From: Tieghemostelium lacteum
Taxonomy: Eukaryota > Evosea > Eumycetozoa > Dictyosteliales > Raperosteliaceae
Length of the DNA: 64,000 nt
Reading direction: 5' to 3'
Assembly (NCBI GenBank): GCA_001606155.1
Contig: LODT01000013.1
Location: forward strand, 434,001 to 498,000
A program made the position numbers and the translations under genes. Of the stretch, positions 56,736 to 64,000 are shown one piece after another. Position 1 is the first letter of the stretch. Every line of letters begins with the position of its first letter. The notes beneath the pieces were generated by a model that saw only the letters and a program-made list of their open reading frames with translations, searched no databases and was not told where the DNA came from.

Positions 56736-59700
56736 ATGACAACTAATGAAATTATAACCAATCACCAATTATTTTTAAATGATTTATTTGGTTCAATAAA
56801 AGATGATATTATAAATCCTACAGAATCAAATGTATCTTCTCAAACTCAGATTTTATTTTCATATCTAAATGATCATCCTGTACTATATAGATACTTTACA
56901 ACTATGTTCATTGATTGGATAAACTCTTTAGAATATGAACCAGAGGAAGAAGATAAATTATTGTTCCATTTGATAAACTTCACTCAAGATAATTGCCTGA
57001 TTCATACAGTTTTAGAATTAAATGGTTAGTTGAATATTCAAATGTAGAAACAGTAAAAGTATTTATCTAATTGGAAACATCAACTATACAGAATTTATGT
57101 TGGAATTTAAGTGCGATTATAGTACCCAGTTACTTAGGAGGTTTATAATTGACCAATTTCGTCAATGTGTAGTTGAGTCACCAAGTAATGACAGTTTATC
57201 ATTTTTGGAGATTATTAAATATAATATAGTATATATAATCGAACATTTCAAAGACCAAAAAGAAATTATTATACAATTGTTTGCTACACTAAAGGATATA
57301 TTTAAACAACATATTGGGTATGTTATATTCATATTTCCTAATATTCTTGAAATTGGAGAAATTATAGGTCTAGAAGAATTGGATAAATTTGCAATTGAGG
57401 TAAATAACAATGGTAAAATGTTCCCTGATAACATTTCTATTGGAATAATAGACTCGTACATTAAATTTGTTGTGATTCTTGATAGTAAACTCAATAATGA
57501 TTGTACTTTAAAATGGGTAAAACAATTATTTATATTTTTCAATAGAAACCCTGAAACTTTATCCAAAGTCAATAGACCTATGTTATATAGTTTCTTCAAT
57601 GTAATAATAGAAAAAGAATATGTTTATGTATGTATTATTTATTTGCATAATGATTCTAGAAAACTAACTTAAAATCATGTTATTTAAGCAACAACTTTAT
57701 GAATCTATTGAAAAATGTTCGGATACAAATATACTACATGAATTTCAATCAAAGTTCTTTAGCTATTTTCTAGATACTCATAATGGATCAAAGTTTAAAT
57801 TTATTCAGATTAGTCAATATATTAATAATGAAAGTCTAATGGATAAATATTTTGAAAAGGTTTTAGAATACCTATATTCCTATAATTTGGTTGTAATGGG
57901 TAGTGTGGATATTTTAAAAAAATATGGAAAATATATCACAATATCATATATTGAGAAAGCAATAAGATATGGTTCTGAATTTTTACAATTTTGGGTAATT
58001 TGTTACTATATTTTAAAATCAACTGATGCTAATCTGGTATGTTATAATTCAAAGATTTTTGATCACTTTTACTAATTTATAGATTGTTTCATATTAGATT
58101 GAAAACCATTCTAAAGTATTTCAATTCACAGAAATTTTACATAAAAATCATCAAGATAAAATTTCATCACACCATGTATTCATAAAAACTATACTTAGAT
58201 TGGTAATGGTATTTGAAAAAGGTTATGAAGAACTGATTGGAACTCTTAAAGTACATCTCACTACCCTGTATCTAAAAGAGTTGTTTGGAATTTTTTTAAA
58301 GACTAAAGATCTATGGTTTATCAATTTTATTGTTACCTCTCCTGCATTGAATATAACAACTGTACTATCTTTACCCGATAACATAGTATACCAATTCACT
58401 GGCTATTTAATGGACAATAGTCACCAATTCATCAATGTAATATCATTACTTAGAGGGGAGGCAAAATCTATTATATTGTCTCTTGAAACCTCTATAACCT
58501 CCAAATTCCTTAATGTTCTAAATAATCTAGGTGGTATATTAGATTGGGAAGATGAAATCTCTAACATTAGTTACAACCAAAGCAATTTCCATTTATGGTT
58601 GATGTTAGTCAACGAAATACTTCTACGTAGACCTGAATCCAAAATAGAAATTAATGAAACAGAAGTTTTTACGGAAACTGACATAAGTTTCAGCTCAATT
58701 ACACAGTATGTTGAACACCTAAAGCTCACAACCCCACCTAATGAAAGAAGAAACAAGATTCATAATCTCATTAGAATAACCCTTTCCTTGGAAAATTTCG
58801 AAGCACATTACTCAACGATTGAAAGTATAGCTTTACATCTGTTCTCTGAGAATCAAGAAGACTATATTGAATTTTTCAATGAGTTTTTTGTAATTGCAGT
58901 GATAATGGATAACAAAACCTACAGAATGGATTGTACTATGACTGACATGCTTGAAGTGCTTTCTCGTATCTATTCGCGTAATACCCAATTGAAGATACCA
59001 TTAGTTCTTCAATACTATCTGGAGGAATATGATCTGGCTCCTAGCCCAAAATCAGAACAGTTATACCAAAATCCAAATGCCTCAATGCCAGTCTTGTCAA
59101 AATATTTAGTTAAATATATTCTCAAATATCTTGTAAAATCTAAACCTTTTGATAAATTTTGGATATGTGGTTCTTTATCAAGAGTGTCAATGGAGTTCTT
59201 TAAAGTTTGTAAATCACTTTTGGCTGAGAACTCCAGTTTAATGTATAATCTCATGGAGTATTCATCAGAATCAGAATACTCTTTGATAGGACCTGATACA
59301 CTATTTGTAGTAGGTGCACCTACTGATCATAGATTCTTCTACCAATGTAGTATAGATAAATTTACTGACCACATTGGTAGATTGATATTGAACAATAATA
59401 ATATATATACACATTTATTACTAGCCAGATTACCAAATATCCATACACTACATTTGATAATGATTTTTGAAACAGTAAGGTTCTTTAAGGAATTTGCAGA
59501 GGTCTCTCATCCATATCTAAGAAGAGTAAAGATAGTGAGTGGTAGACTGTGCTATAGTGAATTCAAATCCCTATTAGAGAATAACAGAAATATCTCTAGT
59601 ATCACTCTAGCAAATGTAAAATCAAAATCACATTTTCTAGTACCAGAATACGACGATCCCAATCTCATAGCTGACATGATTGTAAAGCAATATCCATCCA

Positions 59701-60329
59701 TCAAATTTAACCTAAATTTTAGGATGCAACTCAACTCTCCAATTGAACCATACATGAAATACACAAATCAATTAGAAATTATTGAACACTATACATCTTA
59801 TAGTTATCTCATGTCATCTGATATTATGCAATCCCCATCTGAATATCTCAGATATCTTAAACATTTAGAAGTCCAAGCCTATCACACCTTCAGCGACTCA
59901 AATCTTGACCACCAAGTGATCTCTACAATACTTCAGAATAACCATCTTACAAATCTTGAAAAGGTATCCATTTGGGATGATTGTGTAAATATTCCAAAGT
60001 ATTTAGTTGGAAATCTCAACCCATCTATTAAAAAACTCATTCTTACTTTGAACCTAAATTTTAAAAGTGAAAATCAGCTTTCTGATCCTCTTCTTTACCA
60101 ACAAGTTCTAGAAAACAAGCTATCATTCTTTCAGCAAGAATCATTGGATTCCATACAAGAGATATTCAATATCCTCAATAAGAACTCAAATTCAATACAC
60201 ACAGTAACCATGGAATTCGTACATAGTCTTGAATATATCTTGTTTGATAAAATTAATGTTAAAAACTTCACCTTCCATTCTATAAATAATAATCCTTTTG
60301 AAATTGAATTCAATCGAATATATAAATAA
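56736..60329 (+). CDS. Large protein of unknown function, LRR-like C-terminal half
   Basis: Four exons, 56736-57024, 57092-57627, 57689-58036 and 58098-60329, join in phase to give 1134 residues (introns 61-67 bases). The N-terminal half is all-helical, with no motif that I can name, and could be a HEAT/ARM-like solenoid (LLFHLINFTQDNCL, IIQLFATLKDIFKQH, EYLYSYNLVVMGS). From about residue 720 there are repeated LPNIHTLHLIM, LRRVKIVSG, ISSITLANVKS and LEKVSIWDD segments. They resemble irregular leucine-rich repeats of dictyostelid F-box/FNIP-type families, but no F-box is evident. No signal peptide or membrane segment is present. It may belong to a lineage-specific family. The start abuts the divergent gene on the other strand. 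Confidence 0.75.
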
Positions 60330-60454
60330 AACAAATAGTTTGTATTTTTAATATTTAAAATTATTATTAGAATCGATGTGACAATTATAGTACACTATAA
60401 TAATAAATTATAATATCTATAATGTGTTTTTTATTAGTTTGTTATTACATTAAT

Positions 60455-62003
60455 TTAAGCTTGTGGGATAGAAGCCATGGTTGCAATACCACAGTTGTTG
60501 TTTCTATCTTTTGACATTAAAATATAACCTTGAATACCCCATGAAGTACCCCATGAGTTCTTAACAATCCAATAATCACCGTTTGATTCACCTGATGAAG
60601 CACCTGATGAGTTACCTGAGGAGTTACCTGATGCTCCTGTTCCTGATCCTGATCCTGATCCTGAGCCTTGTTTAAGACCCCATGAACCTGAAGATGAACC
60701 TGATTGGGAACCTGATTGAGAGCCTGATGAAGACCATTGTGAACCACTTGATGAAGCTGAGGAAGTCCATTGAGAACCAGATTGTGAGTTACCGCTGGAT
60801 TGGGTACTTGATTGTGAGTTACCAGTCCATTGTGAACCAGATTGTGAGTTACCAGTCCATTGCGAACCAGATTGTGAGTTATCGGATTGAGAACCAGAGG
60901 TTTGTGAGTTACCAGTCCATTGTGAACCAGATTGTGAGTTACCGGATTGAGAACCAGAGGTTTGTGAGTTACCTGATGATGAGGATGATGGGTTACCTGA
61001 TGAAGATGAAGATGATCCACTTGATGGTAATGAACCAGAACCGAAACCAACAGCCAAAACACCGTGATCTAATTGAGTAGTTGAACAAGCTGGTTCGTAG
61101 TAGATACCACCAGAGTACAATTGGAAGGAGTTGTGAGAGGCATCAATGGCAACAGAGGTTGGACCTGCAGTAACAGCAGTAGCCAAAGCAGATTCAGATC
61201 CAGAGGTAACATTTTGGTATGAACTCAAAGTGGCACCAATGTTGGAGGTTGAGAATTGACAGGTACCGTCTTGACCAGTGAATGGGTAAGATGATTCAGT
61301 ATCAATACCATTGTTGCTGATAATGTATTCGAAAGCAGCGAACATGTAACCACCATCGCAACCTTGGTTACCGTTTGATGTGGCACAGTCAATAAGGTTT
61401 TGTTCAGAGAGACCAACGAGGTTTCCAGTGGAAATTTTGTGAGCACCTTCAGTGGCACCAGAGGCTGAGAATGACCAACAACCACCACATTGACCTTGAT
61501 TTTTGATTGGGGTGACAGCACCTTGAAGTCTCCAATCAACTTGAGCATCACCAACAGATTTAACATTGTTAGAGGCTTGTGGTAATTTAGAGGCATCAAA
61601 TTTGGTACCTAAGTAAGTCTTTTGGTATTCGGCATTGGTCAAATCAGCAAAGATGGTGAGACCCAAAATGGTTTGAGAACCTTTTGAATTCCATTCGTGT
61701 ACATAGTCCATATTAGTTTTGAAAATTTCGTATCTTTTAGTGAACTCATGATTGGCATAAGTTTTACCGTTTTGGATCATCCTATTTCATTTTTATCACA
61801 ATATTAATAAACTAGATTCTCTACATTGATAACATTCACTCCTCACCCCCCTAATCAATCACGCTAAGGAGATTGAGTTTTTTTAATAGTAATAAAGTCA
61901 CATACCAATTGGTAAAAGAATTTCTGTATTCTAATTCGGTGAATGCAGATTTAGCAGATGCTAAAGCTACAAATAATAAACAAGCAAAGATTATTGATTT
62001 CAT
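60455..62003 (-). CDS. Papain-family cysteine proteinase with a Ser/Gln/Asn-rich insert (second copy)
   Basis: Two exons, 61906-62003 and 60455-61781, join in phase across a 124-base intron (GTATGT ... GAAATAG) after Trp33, giving 474 residues. It has a signal peptide (IIFACLLFVALASA) and a propeptide (FTELEYRNSFTNW and on). The mature enzyme has catalytic Cys134 in QCGGCWSFSASG, His in LDHGVLAVGFG and Asn in VKNSWGTSWG. The insert between His and Asn (about 150 residues) is built of repeated SGSQWTGNSQ, TSGSQS and GSGSG units, with more Gln, Asn and Trp than the paralogue at 11106-12557. It would be lysosomal or secreted, with GlcNAc-1-phosphate modification of the serines likely by analogy with CP4/CP5. 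Confidence 0.95.
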
Positions 62004-63319
62004 TGTTAAGTTGGTATTTTAGATTTATGATTGAGTAAAAAAAAATTCTTTTTTATAAAAAATACCGGCATTCGAAATATCTGATTATAAAATATCTCTT
62101 GGCGGAAACTGTGTAAAGTAAACAATTGGTATTAATCCTTTGAATATTCTTTAGAAACCTTGATTAATTTTTAAGTATTTCATATAAAATTTTAATAAAG
62201 GGATCTTGTGGATTTTAAATAACTAAAAATTTGGGAAATTTGTTGATTATCACATAACTCCAATACCATCTACTATCTTTCTTAGACTATTTCCATTAGA
62301 ATTTTTCAATAAATTTTATGAATAACTTTAAATAAAAAAAAATAAAAGTTTAAAGCTTAGAATATTAATTATCTATTCAAACTTTTTCTTTTCTTTCAAA
62401 AAAGTTATTTTAAAATATTATTGAAAATAGTGATAAAAAATAAATAAATATTTATAATATATAATCAAAAAGGTTTGATTGGTAAAAAGATGACGAAAAG
62501 AAATGAAAGGAATTTAATTTTTCATTGTTCATTGAGAGTTATTTTCAGATATTTGGGTTTTTGAAACGTTATTTACGTCATCAATTTCTTTAAATAATAA
62601 AATAATCAAGAAATAATTTTTCACTTGAATTTTCTAAATATATAATTTTTTTTTTGTTCCATTTTTCAAACAGACCAATTTTTTTCTAAAAGAACCATTG
62701 CTGTTGAGATCAGGAAATTTGAAATCTTCTATCGAATCGTTCTATCTATCTGTTTAGTTTTAAAATTAACTTGAATAAATAAATAATTAAACAGAAGAGA
62801 TGGAATTAAACACTATTGCGAAATTGAATAGAATACCATCACTGAGAATTATTAGAATTAATTCCATTACTTGTTTCGTTCCCACCTTGAAATTTGTTTA
62901 AACAAACAAAATGGTATTATAAAAAAAATAAAAAAAATTTAGATTTCCATTTTGTCCAGAAAACAACAATAATTTTCCAATTGACACTGGGATCAGATTT
63001 CTTTTTTGACACTTTTTGGTAAGTTTTTTTTTTATTTTTTTTAGTCCATTATATTATTTACATTTTAATTTTCAAGTACCGGTTTATTTATTGTTAATAT
63101 TACCTTGTGGGTGTTCATTTTACTATTTATAAAAATCAATCTAGATCACCCATTGCGATAATATATTTATAAAAAAACCACATTGTCTACACCCTCATTT
63201 TTCATTGTAGTACTACCTTTTTTTTTCCAAAATTGTATTTATTAATTTATTCCTAAATCAGGTTATTCTCAAAGATCATTCAAATAATTCGAGTTATAAT
63301 AAATACAATTTATTAAACA
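62004..63319. other. 1.3 kb divergent intergenic region with one small ORF
   Basis: The region lies between the starts of the cysteine proteinase (minus) and the SLC17-type gene (plus). It is strongly AT-rich. A 33-codon plus frame at 62800-62901 (starts MELNTIAKLNRIPSL, contains SITCFVPTLKFV) has a more mixed codon make-up than its surroundings but no other support. Long T runs at 63027-63042 and 63360 precede the SLC17 exons. Confidence 0.45.
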
Positions 63320-64000
63320 ATGGTAGAAAAAAAGTAAGAATGAAAAAGATGATAGATATTTTTTTTTGAATTTTCAAAAACAATTTTTATATACAATATC
63401 TTTCAATTTGCAATTTCGCCAGTATTAACAACAATTGCATTATTCACCTAAACAGTTACGCAAATATAGATGGAGAATATGAATTACCAAAATATTATTT
63501 TCCCAGAAGATTTCTCATGATAATCTTTGGGTTCTGGGCAATCGTGATTTGTTATATATTGCGTGTTATGATATCGATTACAGTCCTTCCAATGAAGAGC
63601 GAATACAATTGGACTGACTCTTATAAGGGTATTTTATTAAGTGGGTTTTTTATGGGTTATGTAGTGACACAGATTCCTGCTCACTTTTTATGTGAGAGGT
63701 TTGGAGGTAAACGAGTGTTATTAGTAGGTTTGACAATTAGTAATATATGTAGTATACTGGTACCTGTAGGTAGTAACCATGCAGGGGTTGCTTTAATTAT
63801 ACTTAGAATCTTTACTGGTATATCCCAGGGTATAACCTTCCCAACTATAAATTGGATGATAAAGAGATGGTTCCCAACAAGTCAGAGATCGACATCCGCC
63901 TCAATCATATGGTCTGGAATTTATATAGGTACTATTGTCATTGATACCTCTGCACCTGCTATAATGAATCAAGTGGGCTGGGTATTTAATTACTATATAT
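63320..64000 (+). CDS. MFS transporter, SLC17 (anion/sialin) type, 5' part
   Basis: A 14-base first coding exon (63320-63333, MVEK plus two bases) with donor GTAAGA joins in phase to exon 2 starting at 63456 after CTAAACAG. Exon 2 is open to the window edge, giving about 186 residues. It begins YANIDGEYELPKYYFPRRF, then helix 1 (MIIFGFWAIVICYILRVMIS), a loop with a WTDSYKG segment, and LLSGFFMGYVVTQIPAHFL, FGGKRVLLVGLTISN, LRIFTGISQGITFPTI and MIKRWFPTSQRS. These are SLC17 hallmarks, a family that carries organic anions, sialic acid or phosphate in lysosomes and vesicles. The 3' part lies outside the window. Confidence 0.88.

Noticed and set aside
1-64000. CRISPR arrays, tRNA or rRNA genes, bacterial operons
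   Set aside because: I found no regularly spaced repeats, no tRNA cloverleaf-type boxes and no rRNA-like sequence by reading. A tRNAscan run would settle tRNAs. Gene structure with introns excludes a bacterial source.

Overview
The window is nuclear DNA of a dictyostelid social amoeba. The evidence is the AT-rich sequence with long A and T runs around start codons, asparagine runs inside reading frames, short GT-AG introns of about 60-200 bases, and dense gene packing on both strands. Marker families agree: ComC-like adhesion proteins, cysteine proteinases with a serine-rich insert, PDR-type ABCG transporters and a GH9 cellulase. Coding sequence looks less extremely AT-biased than I would expect for Dictyostelium discoideum, so another dictyostelid is likely. 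I cannot name the species.

Left edge (1-6.8 kb): the 5' part of an IQ/coiled-coil gene, then an accessory region. It holds an intact two-exon Crinkler-type gene (ubiquitin-like header, P-loop NTPase, PD-(D/E)XK-like nuclease tail), a decayed relative upstream of it on the same strand axis, and an eroded Asn-rich gene fragment. The two Crinkler copies share an intron segment of about 140 bases that is far more alike than the exons around it.

Middle (6.8-36 kb): a CxxC protein, poly(ADP-ribose) glycohydrolase with an N-terminal PIP box, a GPI-type surface protein, a Ser-rich-insert cysteine proteinase, a secreted GDPD-like protein, ribosomal protein eL27 back to back with a divergent TCP-1-type chaperonin, a RING-H2 protein, an ABCC transporter, a ComC-like receptor, a 1720-residue SAC9-type phosphoinositide phosphatase, TAF7, and a VMA21-like exon that splices in frame to a long charged N-terminal extension.

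Right part (36-64 kb): a PDR-type ABCG transporter; acyl-CoA oxidase and DGAT1 head to head; a three-LIM protein; a uridine-kinase/CYTH (TTM1/2-like) protein; mitochondrial NAD-isocitrate dehydrogenase; an SDR epimerase; an OTU1/YOD1 deubiquitinase; a GH9 endoglucanase; calcipressin; a charged protein with a mitochondrial-type N-terminus; a 1134-residue orphan; a second Ser-rich-insert cysteine proteinase; and the start of an SLC17-type transporter. Most genes are ordinary housekeeping or developmental loci. Many form divergent pairs with promoters of 70-170 bases. Exon structures below were worked out by hand from splice signals, reading phase and protein similarity recalled from memory; none was tested against transcripts.
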